DNA from: Promethearchaeota archaeon
GTDB taxonomy: Archaea > Asgardarchaeota > Lokiarchaeia > Sigyniarchaeales > SOKP01
Direction: 5' to 3'
Assembly (NCBI GenBank): GCA_016840085.1
Contig: JAEOTA010000043.1
Location: 1 to 64,000, forward strand
DNA: 64,000 bases
Shown here piece after piece: positions 27,935 through 36,999 of the stretch. Below the pieces are notes generated by a model. It was not told the DNA's origin, ran no database searches, and was given only the letters and a program-made list of their open reading frames with translations. Positions within the stretch are counted from its first letter, which is position 1. Every line of letters begins with the position of its first letter. The position numbers and the translations under genes were made by a program.

Positions 27935-28537
27935 ATGTCTGAGAAGTACCCTCAAAAATGCATCAAATGTCATAGTGAAGATGTTGAATTAGAAGAATTT
28001 CCTATAGTAAAAACCAGATCCATTTTTACATTTAGCTTCTATAGGCATGAATATAGAACAATGCAAACAAATGTCCCTGTGTGTACCTCTTGCAAATCGA
28101 AATTTACTAAGTTCCAACACTTAAAAAGTAGAGCAGATATAATTGGGGGTTTCTTTAGTTTATCAATATTCACCATGATTATATTGTTTTTTGTCCAGTT
28201 CTTTTTCATAGAATATTTATATAATTTCTTTCTTTTTTTTCTCATCCTTTCTGTTATATTAATTTTCCCCTCCATTATACTATATGCCCAAGTTTCCTCT
28301 CATCCTGATAAAATTAGTAACTATGTAAGTTTTAAAAAGGATACTGTCATAATTAAAAATCCTGATTATAGAAAAGCTATAGTAGAGCATGCGATAACAA
28401 AACAAATAGAAGATAAATTAAAAAAAGAATTTGACATAGATATTGTGCACTGCCCCAAATGCGGTTCCAAACAAAAAAAAAATGCCGATTTTTGCTTGAA
28501 CTGCGGAAAAGAATTAAGAAAAAAATATAAAGTTTAA
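27935..28537 (+). CDS. Membrane protein with zinc ribbons at both ends
   Basis: 200 residues. CIKCHSED and CTSCKSKF form an N-terminal four-cysteine ribbon (about 9-12 and 50-53), two membrane segments lie at about 68-90 and 93-115, and a C-terminal ribbon has CPKCGSKQ and CLNCGKEL. It follows the PH-like gene closely. Family unknown. Confidence 0.75.
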   Translation: MSEKYPQKCIKCHSEDVELEEFPIVKTRSIFTFSFYRHEYRTMQTNVPVCTSCKSKFTKFQHLKSRADIIGGFFSLSIFTMIILFFVQFFFIEYLYNFFLFFLILSVILIFPSIILYAQVSSHPDKISNYVSFKKDTVIIKNPDYRKAIVEHAITKQIEDKLKKEFDIDIVHCPKCGSKQKKNADFCLNCGKELRKKYKV

Positions 28538-28538
28538 A

Positions 28539-28832
28539 TTATAGTTTATATCCACACGATGGACAAATTCCTTTCTCATTATCCATTACTTCCTTACATT
28601 GGGGACAGATACTATATTTACCTTTTTTTTTCATTCTAGATACTTGTTTATTTCTTATTTCTTCAAGAATTACTGGTCCAATTAACGCAATAAGCAAAAT
28701 AAAACCGAGTGCTGTTACTCCAAAGCTAACAATAAAGGAATGAGAGAAATATCCAATAATTACAGCGATAATGATCAATATAACAATCCCTATACTATGT
28801 CCTATAAGTTTATTTCTATTATCTTTATCCAT
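28539..28832 (-). CDS. Two-helix membrane protein with zinc ribbon, copy B
   Basis: 97 residues: two membrane segments at about 10-28 and 32-54, a short basic linker, then CPQC and CPSC zinc-binding pairs with the KGICPSCGYKL end. It is a paralog of 27057-27320 and ends one base from the gene at 27935-28537 on the other strand. Confidence 0.75.
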   Translation of the reverse strand: MDKDNRNKLIGHSIGIVILIIIAVIIGYFSHSFIVSFGVTALGFILLIALIGPVILEEIRNKQVSRMKKKGKYSICPQCKEVMDNEKGICPSCGYKL

Positions 28833-29011
28833 TCAAGAACCACTCCCTTTTCATATTCAATTTTAAATCTAGACCAATATTAATAGAAAATAGCAAGTTA
28901 TTCACCTTCTGGATTCTTTAACATATAGTCAATTATTATATTGTACTTAAGTTCCTATTTAAAATTAATTCTATTCATAATATTCAATAATATTCTTATA
29001 TTCACTCCTGA

Positions 29012-29074
29012 AAAATCAATCCTGAAAAAGAATATGAACTCCAGATTTTTAGCATTACCAAGTCATCAAAATAA
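29012..29074 (+). pseudogene. Broken copy of the AbrB-like gene
   Basis: The frame KINPEKEYELQIFSI matches the C-terminal part of the AbrB-like proteins at 25940 and 47732, and NPEKEYELQI is identical to the second. The glycine codon before it reads TGA instead of GGA. No earlier part of the gene is visible. Confidence 0.7.
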
Positions 29075-29108
29075 AGCTTATATCTAATAACTGATCAACA
29101 TCCCTTGA

Positions 29109-29175
29109 GCCGACCGTTAGCCCCAAGCTGGGGTGCAGAGCGAAGCGGAGCAGTCGGCGACTAAGCGAAGCCCCC
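29109..29175. other. GC-rich structured intergenic element, copy 1
   Basis: About 65% G+C inside sequence that is about 25-30% G+C. GCCGAC at 29109-29114 pairs with GTCGGC at 29153-29158. Inside is a CCCC-AAGCT-GGGG hairpin (29121-29133). AGCGAAG occurs twice. This reads like a structured RNA or the end of a mobile element; it has no open frame. Confidence 0.4.
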
Positions 29176-29177
29176 TA

Positions 29178-29345
29178 CTAAAATTTATAGTGATATAGTT
29201 CTGTATTCTTCTTTCCCAATCTAAAGGTATTTCCACTCACTTCACAAATATCATCATTATATAAGATATATACTAGTGAATCAATAGTTTGTCGCTCCAA
29301 ATATGTTAACCCAATTGACGTAACCAACCTTTCTAATAGCGACAA
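29178..29345 (-). pseudogene. Short C-terminal remnant, unknown
   Basis: Fifty-five codons open from a TTG that follows an in-frame stop. The text (LVTSIGLTYLERQTIDSLVY, NDDICEVSGNTFRLGKK, TELYHYKF) reads like the end of a winged-helix protein. It abuts the GC-rich element at 29109. It may be a real tiny gene or a remnant. Confidence 0.3.
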
Positions 29346-29447
29346 TCATTAGAATATCTTTAAATTAACTATTAAAAATCGTTTGAAATTTACCTTTTTA
29401 TAGGTATTAGAATTGATTTTTCTTCATTGAGATGTTATTCACATTCG

Positions 29448-30359
29448 TTATTTTTTTCTTTTTCCTATTCTTTCCTCAAGATATACAATAGTAGAATAAA
29501 AAGGATCTTCTTCTAACTCTTTTTTGAAGTCCTTCATTTTTTGAATGTAAAGTTTTATTTCTTCTTCAGTTAGATTTTCATCATCTAAAATATCTGATAT
29601 TTCTGATATTTTTTCTAGAATTGTCTCAATATATCTTATGTTTTCAATAGATTTTTTACATTCATCGAGCTTCTTTTCAAGCTCTAATCTTGTAGGAACA
29701 TCGACTGGATTTTTTAGTTTTTTCATTAAAGTTTCCATATTATGTATTATAACTATTCTCCATCCCAATAACCTTCTTTTTATTATAGTTTCTTTATCTT
29801 GTATTTTATTCGATTTTTTTTGAAAGAATTTCAATGCAAAAAATGTGGATCTTCCCTCTTCCTTACTTTTAAGCTTTTCTTCTCTAAGCATTCTCTTAAT
29901 TCTTAATTTTTCTCGTTCCTCTTTTCTTACTGAATATTCATCTAATAGTTTCGACAATTTATCGTTTTCCTTACCAAACATTACATTCCAGAGGGATTTT
30001 TCTTCATCATCACCTATATCCTTTCTTGGAGTATAGCAGGGATCTGATAGAGAATTTCTAGGTAATTTCCATGTGATATATCTTAACGGATGACCTCTTT
30101 TGGTCTTAGTAGGATGAAAACAATATCCAATAATACCTTTTTCTTTAAAATCCTTATCTCTTTTTTTGAGGTTTAATTTTTTACCCTTAAAATCCCGAAA
30201 ATACTCGCAATTAGTACAACTATACCACACCTCACCTTCTGCTTCAATCTTTACAATTCGCATATATTCTTCAAAAGCTTTCTTCTTTAAAATTTCTTGA
30301 AGTTCAGGATCTAGTTTTTCAATTTCTTTATCAATTTCATCAAACATATCATCACACAT
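29448..30359 (-). CDS. Uncharacterised protein with zinc site and coiled coil
   Basis: 303 residues. Near the N-terminus WYSCTNCEYFRDFKG and, about 30 residues later, YCFHPT give a C-x2-C ... C-x1-H set that could bind zinc. Then comes a proline-rich stretch, a long basic helix region (about 145-200), and a C-terminal coiled coil of about 100 residues. It lies 40 bases downstream of the 212-residue gene on the same strand, so both are likely one operon. Family unknown. Confidence 0.65.
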   Translation of the reverse strand: MCDDMFDEIDKEIEKLDPELQEILKKKAFEEYMRIVKIEAEGEVWYSCTNCEYFRDFKGKKLNLKKRDKDFKEKGIIGYCFHPTKTKRGHPLRYITWKLPRNSLSDPCYTPRKDIGDDEEKSLWNVMFGKENDKLSKLLDEYSVRKEEREKLRIKRMLREEKLKSKEEGRSTFFALKFFQKKSNKIQDKETIIKRRLLGWRIVIIHNMETLMKKLKNPVDVPTRLELEKKLDECKKSIENIRYIETILEKISEISDILDDENLTEEEIKLYIQKMKDFKKELEEDPFYSTIVYLEERIGKRKK

Positions 30360-30398
30360 ATTTGCAACCTATTTTTTATAATGCTGGAAAATTATTTA

Positions 30399-31037
30399 CT
30401 ATCTTTGTGGTAATATTTTAAGGAATTTTTTAAAGTCTTTTGGCAATTTTTTATAAAACTTCTTTGTTTCTTCTTCTTTTTCTGTTAGATCTCCTCCTTT
30501 TCGATAAATTTCATGAAACTTATGTTTTGCATATTGCACCATTACAAATTTTTTCCATTTTTCCATTCCCCTTTCTACATATTTGTTCTTTGTAAGCTCA
30601 TCATTTAACTTTTGTATATAATAATCCTTAAAATTTGTCCAACTTGGATCGAGCCTCTTTTTCCATTCCTCTATATCCCTCTCTACTGGAAGATATTCTG
30701 GATATTTTGAAAAGAATTCTATTTGCTCTTTGTGTACCGCCATTTCCAACTCTGCAACCAGTTGATCAAAGTATCGAGATGCAGCATCTAATCTTCCTTT
30801 TGTCTTCTGGTCGTTCTCCCCTCTCTCTTTAGATCTTTTATATTCACCTGCCAAAAACATATTCTTAAGAGGGAAACCAACTATTAGTTTTTCATTCTTA
30901 AGCATAGAACGGAGTTTCTCCAAGGGATTTTTTCTTTCTTCTTCTGTTAAAGAAGTATCATTTAAGATTTGATCTATCTTTTCTAAAATGGTTTTTCCAG
31001 AATAATACCGCAATTCTTTATTATTTTCTTCTGACAT
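30399..31037 (-). CDS. Uncharacterised charged helical protein
   Basis: 212 residues, highly charged, no cysteines and no membrane segment. Tryptophan-rich helices (EEWKKRLDPSWTNF, MEKWKKFVMVQYAKHKF) are in the middle. First gene of a two-gene operon with 29448-30359. The pair is bracketed by the GC-rich elements at 29109 and 31158. I do not recognise it. Confidence 0.65.
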   Translation of the reverse strand: MSEENNKELRYYSGKTILEKIDQILNDTSLTEEERKNPLEKLRSMLKNEKLIVGFPLKNMFLAGEYKRSKERGENDQKTKGRLDAASRYFDQLVAELEMAVHKEQIEFFSKYPEYLPVERDIEEWKKRLDPSWTNFKDYYIQKLNDELTKNKYVERGMEKWKKFVMVQYAKHKFHEIYRKGGDLTEKEEETKKFYKKLPKDFKKFLKILPQR

Positions 31038-31157
31038 TAGGAATCACTTTACTTATGAATTGGAGAATAATTCTAGTCAATTTTAATATTACTTTTGTCT
31101 TTATTTTAAAGTAAGATCTTCATCATTAAAAAATAATCGAATTTTCAAAGTAGCGAT

Positions 31158-31248
31158 GGTTCTGACGCGATATGAAATGAGCAACAGAACCGAGCAACCT
31201 GTGAAAATGAGCGGTCGGAAGCAGCAGAAACCACCGAAGGGGTGGTTT
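31158..31248. other. GC-rich structured intergenic element, copy 2
   Basis: About 54% G+C. GGTTCTG at 31158-31164 pairs exactly with CAGAACC at 31185-31191, and AAACCACC at 31228-31235 pairs with GGTGGTTT at 31241-31248 over a five-base loop. No open frame. The two stems with linking sequence suggest a folded RNA; a T-tract terminator is not present. The rest of 31038-31406 shows nothing else. Confidence 0.45.
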
Positions 31249-31406
31249 CGCAAAATTACTTATCACTTAACTAAAACCTATAGCTAATTATTTTTATCTT
31301 TTAATTAATACATAAAAATTTAAATACAAACCTCCTAATAATCCTAAAACAGTGAAAATATTCATAACTTACCATACCTATAAGAATAAATAGATGGATT
31401 GCTAAA

Positions 31407-32117
31407 ATGAAGAAAAAAAATAAGAAGATTGACTTAAAATTTCAAAAAAGAAAATTAATGCTTTTAAATGTTTATCAGTTCATTAAAGATTCTCAGAAAC
31501 TTGTTCCAATTCAGTCACATATCCTATGGATAAAAAGAATCATAAATTTTATTGAAAATGAACTTCCAAATCGTAAAAAATATCAAAAAACAGTTTCATA
31601 CTTAAATAATTTAATTGTCGACGAAGATCAGCTAAAATATAATGAAATTCAAACAAAAATGCATGTTCTTAAAATTCTTGAAGAGTTAGTATATTCCCAG
31701 ATATATGAGTTTTATGATGAGTTTAGTAATAATTTGTATATAGACTTTCATCCCAAAGTAAAAGAACATAGTCTTGACCTATTCAATAATGGTCATTATG
31801 CTCAAGCAATTTTTGAATCAGTAAAAGCATTAGATATTTTTGTACGAAGAAAGGCAAATCTAATGGATGAAACTTCAAGTAATGTTATGACAAAAGCTTT
31901 CAATGAAAATAATCCAATTATCAAATTAAATAATTTAGAAACAATATCGGATATCGATGAACAACGAGGTTTTAGATTCTTATTTATGGGAGCAATGACA
32001 GGTATAAGAAATCCAAAAGCACATGAAATTATAATACAACACGATAGGAATAGAACATTAGAATATTTAGCCTTTATTAGTTTATTATTTCGCAGAGCTG
32101 AAGAAGGGAAAATATAA
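31407..32117 (+). CDS. TIGR02391/Ymh family protein
   Basis: 236 residues. The C-terminal 120 residues show the family pattern: FHPKVKEHSLDLFNNGHYAQA near 112-132, FVRRKAN, SDIDEQRGFRFLFMGAMTGIRNPKAHE near 182-208, and LEYLAFISLLFRRAEEGK at the end. The G-RNP-H core is shared with HEPN-type and abortive-infection proteins. Members are often found in restriction and defence regions, so a defence role is likely but not shown. The N-terminal 110 residues are a coiled-coil-like extension. Confidence 0.8.
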   Translation: MKKKNKKIDLKFQKRKLMLLNVYQFIKDSQKLVPIQSHILWIKRIINFIENELPNRKKYQKTVSYLNNLIVDEDQLKYNEIQTKMHVLKILEELVYSQIYEFYDEFSNNLYIDFHPKVKEHSLDLFNNGHYAQAIFESVKALDIFVRRKANLMDETSSNVMTKAFNENNPIIKLNNLETISDIDEQRGFRFLFMGAMTGIRNPKAHEIIIQHDRNRTLEYLAFISLLFRRAEEGKI

Positions 32118-32125
32118 AACCTTTA

Positions 32126-32371
32126 TTATTTATCATCTTTAACTCCATTCATCTCTTTAATTTCTTCGAGAAACTCCTCAAATTTCCGAAATCCATCTGA
32201 TTTTATCTTAAAAATCTTCACTTTGGAAAACTCATCAATAGAAGAAGACTCTCTCGCAAACTTCTTTTCTACAAAATCGCGAATCGCATTCCTATATTCT
32301 TTCCTTTTGCTCTTTGGAACCCGAACGCTTACAAAATCCGACTCCTCCCCGAATTTCCTCTTCCTGCCCAT
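32126..32371 (-). CDS. Small basic protein, ribbon-helix-helix-like
   Basis: 81 residues. DFVSVRVPKSKRKEYRNAIR has the strand-then-helix pattern of a ribbon-helix-helix DNA-binding protein; the C-terminal half is an acidic helix. The gene ends 8 bases from the convergent TIGR02391-type gene, which suggests a linked pair. Coding is likely but the family is a guess. Confidence 0.5.
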   Translation of the reverse strand: MGRKRKFGEESDFVSVRVPKSKRKEYRNAIRDFVEKKFARESSSIDEFSKVKIFKIKSDGFRKFEEFLEEIKEMNGVKDDK

Positions 32372-32569
32372 GAAATTACGTCTCTCAGTAGCAAATCCTT
32401 AAAAAAATCCTATAAAAATATCTCAAGAATCATTCTTTTAAACTGCTCATTTAATCTTAAATTACCCAAAAATAGCGTATCACGAAATCTTATTACCGTA
32501 TCACGAAAATTCCTCTGTATCTTTGTAACATTATACGAAAGTGGGCAAATTACCAAAAAATCCCCCACA

Positions 32570-33121
32570 CATCATGTAAAGCATGCGATAAAGAATTTTC
32601 TTATCCCATTATTTGATGCGCTCCCTCATAGGAACGATGTAAAATTATGCACAGTGTCAGAAATTGTAGATAAATTTCCTAAAGGTTTCACTCAAATTCC
32701 ACGAGATTCCAGTTGGTCCACAATGCCTTATGACATAGCAAAAGATGTGCCATTTCCTCTGTGGTTCGATCCTAATAATGAAATACACCTCGAACAACAC
32801 CGATTTTTTATGTATGCCCTTACATTAATCCATCTCTCAGGTAAATATCGAGAAAGTATGGATGATGAGAAAAAAAAAATATTTGACAATGCTAGAAATT
32901 TGTTGGATCGAGGAATTCACAGTTGTCAGCAATGGTGGGCTTCGAAACGCCCCTGGTACAGCCCAGATATGATCCTACGCGGACTTAATGAAGTATTGAT
33001 GGCAAGTGTGAATGCAAAACGCAGTATTCCGGAAAATAATCCAGATATTAGAGATGCTATGGAGCTTATAATGAAAGATATGTTAAAAGCTCAAAATAAA
33101 ATAGTTCTATCATTAATGTGA
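32570..33121 (+). pseudogene. C-terminal half of a GH57 gene
   Basis: The frame from HHVKHAIKNFLIPLFDALPH to the stop at 33121 matches residues 219-400 of the GH57 protein at 20176-21378 at about 93% identity. Homology begins right after the AMDGETFG motif, so both catalytic residues and the N-terminal barrel are missing; the sequence before 32570 is unrelated. A GTG at 32654 would allow a shorter product. With the N-terminal fragment at 17862 it can form one broken gene split by about 14.5 kb. Confidence 0.85.
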
Positions 33122-33191
33122 AAAATAAAATAAAAAAGGAAAAAATAAGTTTTTAAAAAGAATTTTTCTAAACCAATATAGTTTCTCAATT

Positions 33192-35090
33192 TTAGCTTGT
33201 TGCACTTATTGGTAATATATCTAACTCTTTCAATTTTTCTTCAGTAGGTCTTCCTGTTTCCCAATCCCAGCCACGAACACTATAATATTTTTTTAAATTA
33301 TCTTCTAATTCGAGTTTTACGTTTTTTGTTCTTCCTGATGATAAGACTTTCATATTATGATTTGTCAACCTATCATCTTTCCTTGTAATTCCTAAATTAC
33401 AGCTGATTAAACGTTTCACAGTATTTATTCGCGATCCAACTTTCATCAGTGATTTTCTATTATAATTAAATCCAGTAGCAGCATTGATATAACCGATAAT
33501 ATGTTCAAGTTTAGGGGTTGCGAAATTACAATTTACTGCTGAATCATCAATAGCTCTAAGATCTTGAAGATTAACAAGTCCCTTTTCTCGTCCTGTTACA
33601 TCATATCTATTTTTACCCCTTTTAATACGAAGAAGTGGAATATTAACGGTTCCAGATTCCGCCGCATACCAATCACATTTATTATGATTTGCACCAACAC
33701 ATCCAGTCATATAACTTAATGCCTGTCCGGCGAATGCTCGTGGTTCATGCATAGGTATTTCTAATCCTTTTACATGTGCTGCTAATTCAGGATCTACTTC
33801 CAGCTTCTCTGCCATTATTCTCACCCCTTCGGCAAGTATATCCCCAATACCTTCCCTATTAACTATTTTTTCAATAAGTCTACAAACAACCTCTCCGTTT
33901 CCCCACTTAATATCTTGTATTGGAATATCATTTAAAAATTGCTTTATTTTCTCAATCCCAATATTGTTCTCAACCAAATAAATTAGAAAAGCAATTGAGA
34001 CTCCGCAAGAAATAGTATCGATACCAAATTTATTACATAAATGATTGGCAAGAAGTACTGGTTTTGAATCAAAAACACCGCATAAAGTACCTAGTGCAGC
34101 AACAGATTCATATTCTGGTCCATCGCTCTCAATTTCATTCCCATCTATTTCAATAATTGTTGATTTTCCACACTTCAGAGTACAACCTGCACATCCATAA
34201 CTAAACATTGGATATTCTTCTGTTAAAGTTTTTGATGTTAAATTCTCGGCAAAAAATTCTGTTTCTGTAAAGTAATATCCTGGTGTATCACCATTAACCA
34301 TGCCTAAATCGAGATACATGTTAGTACCATATAAAGTAAAAAGTAAATTCCCCAAATTTCCCATCGGATTTGCTTCTCTTTCAAGTTGTGCCTGTTTTCT
34401 TAATTCCTTCCCTACTTCATTATCTGCAAGAATAATCTTTTCTTTTCCGTCTACTATTAATGCTTTCAAATTCTTTGAACCCATAAGAGCCCCTAACCCA
34501 CATCTCCCTACTGCTCTCCCTTCATCATTTATTATAGCACCATATTTAACAAGGATTTCTCCCCCTGGACCAATACAAGCTATTCGAACTTTAGGCTTAT
34601 TTAATTCATCTTTAATTAATTTTTGAGTTTCGTAACAATCTTTACCATGTAATTTTGAAGCATCTTTAAACTCTACGTTTCCATCGTGAATATACACATA
34701 ACTTAATCTATTTGCTTTTCCTAAGAAAACAATAGCATCAAAGCCACTATTTCTTAAAGAGATACAAAACAAACCTCCTGAAGATCCCTCACCCCAAATC
34801 CCAGTTAAAGGTGAGATTCCACTCACGGTATAGCGGCCTGAATTTGGTCGAATGGTGCCTGTTATGGGACCAGTAGCAAAAATTAAAGGATTAATTTCTG
34901 AGTAAGGATTTTCTTTTAATTTAATGTAATCATCTTCTGAGAGCAGATCATACGTTATTTTTGCACTTAATCCAGTCCCTCCTAAATATTCTTGTGCAAT
35001 TTTAGGGCTTAAATCCTTTATTTCAAAACTTTCTCTGCTTAAATCCACAAAGAGGATTTTTCCATTATAGCCGTATAATTTATCATTCAT
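33192..35090 (-). CDS. aor: Aldehyde:ferredoxin oxidoreductase
   Basis: 632 residues, normal for the tungsten AOR family. YNGKILFVDLSRE is the usual start, EYLGGTGLSAKI follows, CAGCTLKCGK near residue 300 is the 4Fe-4S cysteine set, and MTGCVGANHNKCDW near 457 is in the cofactor region. It oxidises aldehydes to acids with ferredoxin, or runs in reverse. The iron alcohol dehydrogenase gene lies 23 bases upstream on the same strand, so the two probably interconvert alcohol, aldehyde and acid. Confidence 0.95.
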   Translation of the reverse strand: MNDKLYGYNGKILFVDLSRESFEIKDLSPKIAQEYLGGTGLSAKITYDLLSEDDYIKLKENPYSEINPLIFATGPITGTIRPNSGRYTVSGISPLTGIWGEGSSGGLFCISLRNSGFDAIVFLGKANRLSYVYIHDGNVEFKDASKLHGKDCYETQKLIKDELNKPKVRIACIGPGGEILVKYGAIINDEGRAVGRCGLGALMGSKNLKALIVDGKEKIILADNEVGKELRKQAQLEREANPMGNLGNLLFTLYGTNMYLDLGMVNGDTPGYYFTETEFFAENLTSKTLTEEYPMFSYGCAGCTLKCGKSTIIEIDGNEIESDGPEYESVAALGTLCGVFDSKPVLLANHLCNKFGIDTISCGVSIAFLIYLVENNIGIEKIKQFLNDIPIQDIKWGNGEVVCRLIEKIVNREGIGDILAEGVRIMAEKLEVDPELAAHVKGLEIPMHEPRAFAGQALSYMTGCVGANHNKCDWYAAESGTVNIPLLRIKRGKNRYDVTGREKGLVNLQDLRAIDDSAVNCNFATPKLEHIIGYINAATGFNYNRKSLMKVGSRINTVKRLISCNLGITRKDDRLTNHNMKVLSSGRTKNVKLELEDNLKKYYSVRGWDWETGRPTEEKLKELDILPISATS

Positions 35091-35113
35091 TTTTTTAAAT
35101 CACTCCAAATAAT

Positions 35114-36445
35114 TTAAAAATCAATGGTTCTACCATCCCAAGCATATTCAAATATTCTTTTTATAATTTCGCTATCGATATAACGAGCAACCATGAAAGC
35201 TACTGGATCGGTTTCAGCATACTTCACTAGCAGATCTAAATTTTTAAAGTACTCTTTCTCAGTAATAACAGGATTCTTCATTTCTTTTACGCATACTGGA
35301 CCATCTAATGAATGTATGAAATCTTTAATAATTTGAAGAAATTCAATAGATAACTTATTATTGTCTTTATCTTTAGTATCAATTCCAAAAAGTGGACATA
35401 AATCTTTCCACCTTTCTGAAATTTTCATTTGGAAAGCAATACTATACTGAAGAAACATCCCAACACAAAGTCCATGATGAACATTGAGTACTTTCCCTAA
35501 ACTATGGCCTAAGGCATGATCAATTCCAACACGAGAATGAATAAATCCAAGTCCTGCCATCAGTGCTGCTATTTGCATTCGTGATCGTGCTTCTATATCT
35601 TTAGCTCCATATTTATATGCACGAGGTAAATACTTCACTATTTGTTTAATAGCATAGGTATTCATGGCATCGGAAAATGGAGTTCCTATAGTCGATACAT
35701 AAGATCCTACTGCATGAGCTAATGCGTCAAGTCCTGTAGCCATTGTTAAAAAAGGCGGCATATCTTTTACAAAATCAGTAATTAATATTGCAAAATCAGG
35801 AATCAACTCTGGATGAGAGACAGTAAATTTTTTCGGCGGATTAAAACGTGTATCAGTTAACATCGAAGCGAGAGTAGCTTCAGATCCAGTTCCAGATGTT
35901 GTCGGAATAGCAATAAAATATTTAAGTTTTTTGCGTAAACCAAGAGGTTCTAAAGCTGCAACATTAAATAGATCCATTTCAGGTCTCTCGTATCTAACCA
36001 TTAAACCTTTCGTACTGTCAAGTACACTCCCTCCACCAATCGCTATAAATATTTTAGGTTTAAAATCTTCACATATTTTAAATGCTTCATCAATAGTAGC
36101 GAAAGGTCCCTCTGGCTTCACTCCAGCCCATACTTTTGACTCTATATTTATTTTATTTAACATATTACTAATTTGATTACCATATTTTTCAGTAAAATCA
36201 TCTGTTATTATTAAAGCTCTTCTCTCTCCTTCTTCAAGATTACCATTTAAATAATCGATTAGTCGGTTTAATGCTGTCATTCCAAATATAACCTTTGGTG
36301 ATCGAAAAGAAGTCAATATTCCTGAAAGTGCTCTCGCTTTCAACATATTCATTAGATTTCTTAAATTCTCATTAATTTGCTGAGTCGCTGGCTCAGGTAC
36401 TTGTTCAGACGCTTGTTCAGTTTTATTTTCCAAAAAACCACCCAT
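35114..36445 (-). CDS. Iron-containing alcohol dehydrogenase
   Basis: 443 residues. GGGSVLDSTKG binds the NAD(P) phosphate; the metal site is in the central helical part, with HALAHAVGS, HALGHSLGKV and HHGLC visible in order. A 40-residue glutamine/glutamate-rich N-terminal extension precedes the family's usual start. It is the first gene of a likely operon with the aldehyde:ferredoxin oxidoreductase. Confidence 0.93.
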   Translation of the reverse strand: MGGFLENKTEQASEQVPEPATQQINENLRNLMNMLKARALSGILTSFRSPKVIFGMTALNRLIDYLNGNLEEGERRALIITDDFTEKYGNQISNMLNKINIESKVWAGVKPEGPFATIDEAFKICEDFKPKIFIAIGGGSVLDSTKGLMVRYERPEMDLFNVAALEPLGLRKKLKYFIAIPTTSGTGSEATLASMLTDTRFNPPKKFTVSHPELIPDFAILITDFVKDMPPFLTMATGLDALAHAVGSYVSTIGTPFSDAMNTYAIKQIVKYLPRAYKYGAKDIEARSRMQIAALMAGLGFIHSRVGIDHALGHSLGKVLNVHHGLCVGMFLQYSIAFQMKISERWKDLCPLFGIDTKDKDNNKLSIEFLQIIKDFIHSLDGPVCVKEMKNPVITEKEYFKNLDLLVKYAETDPVAFMVARYIDSEIIKRIFEYAWDGRTIDF

Positions 36446-36597
36446 TTATATTTTAATATAATTTTTGATAAAATATTATTAAATAAGTTAAACCTTCTTA
36501 ATAAATCTTAATTCATTTTAAAGCTGATTATTAAATTGATTATGATTGTGAAGACTAAACCTAGTTTTCTTGAAAATAATTAAGACATAATTAATTC

Positions 36598-36669
36598 TGG
36601 ATTAAAAGATGCGATGGAGCTTATTATGGAAGATATGCAAAAGGCACAGAATAAAATAATCTTATCACT
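36598..36669 (+). pseudogene. C-terminal tail of a GH57 gene
   Basis: The frame KDAMELIMEDMQKAQNKIIL matches the last 24 residues of the GH57 protein (DAMELIMKDMLKAQNKII). It is more diverged than the copy at 32570. No other part is visible. It lies in the gap between the alcohol dehydrogenase and a zinc-ribbon remnant. Confidence 0.7.
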
Positions 36670-36737
36670 GGAATTAATTGTATTTCTAATTCTAGTATCA
36701 ATAAAATTAAAAAAATAAGATTAAAAATAATCAAGAT

Positions 36738-36937
36738 TTAATCCTTTTTGAAAATATTACCACACCCGCCACACTTCACATTCTTAGCATATACCGGAGT
36801 ACCCTGCTTCAGCAGCATGCTTAAATAGCATTACTTATACTATAGTAAAGTACATTGCTTTTATCGGGCTCCTCATGAAGCTTACGTGGGTTCTCATTGC
36901 CACACTTAGGACATTTAACCCTTTTATACTCAGTCAC
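36738..36937 (-). pseudogene. Small zinc-ribbon protein, frameshifted
   Basis: From a GTG at 36937 the frame reads KCPKCGNENPRKLHEE and ends at a TAA; after about 25 bases another frame gives KQGTPVYAKNVKCGGCGNIF to a stop. Together they make one zinc ribbon with two C-x2-C pairs about 40 residues apart. A small insertion and frame break separate the halves. Either a pseudogene or a sequencing error. Confidence 0.55.
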
Positions 36938-36999
36938 TTTATTCCCCTTAACTCTAAAATAAGATTTTTACATATTTAGTGGGTTTTATAAATTTAAAT

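Noticed and set aside
29101..29175. tRNA or rRNA fragment in the GC-rich element
   Set aside because: No T-loop GTTCRA-type sequence, acceptor stem or CCA-like end; base pairing does not form a cloverleaf.
29289..29345. Inverted repeat TTGTCGCT/AGCGACAA
   Set aside because: Eight bases with a 41-base loop lie inside a protein-like remnant on the minus strand; chance is likely.
32472..32520. Direct repeat CGTATCACGAAA
   Set aside because: Two copies only, about 30 bases apart, in an AT-rich gap; no CRISPR-like array or gene context.
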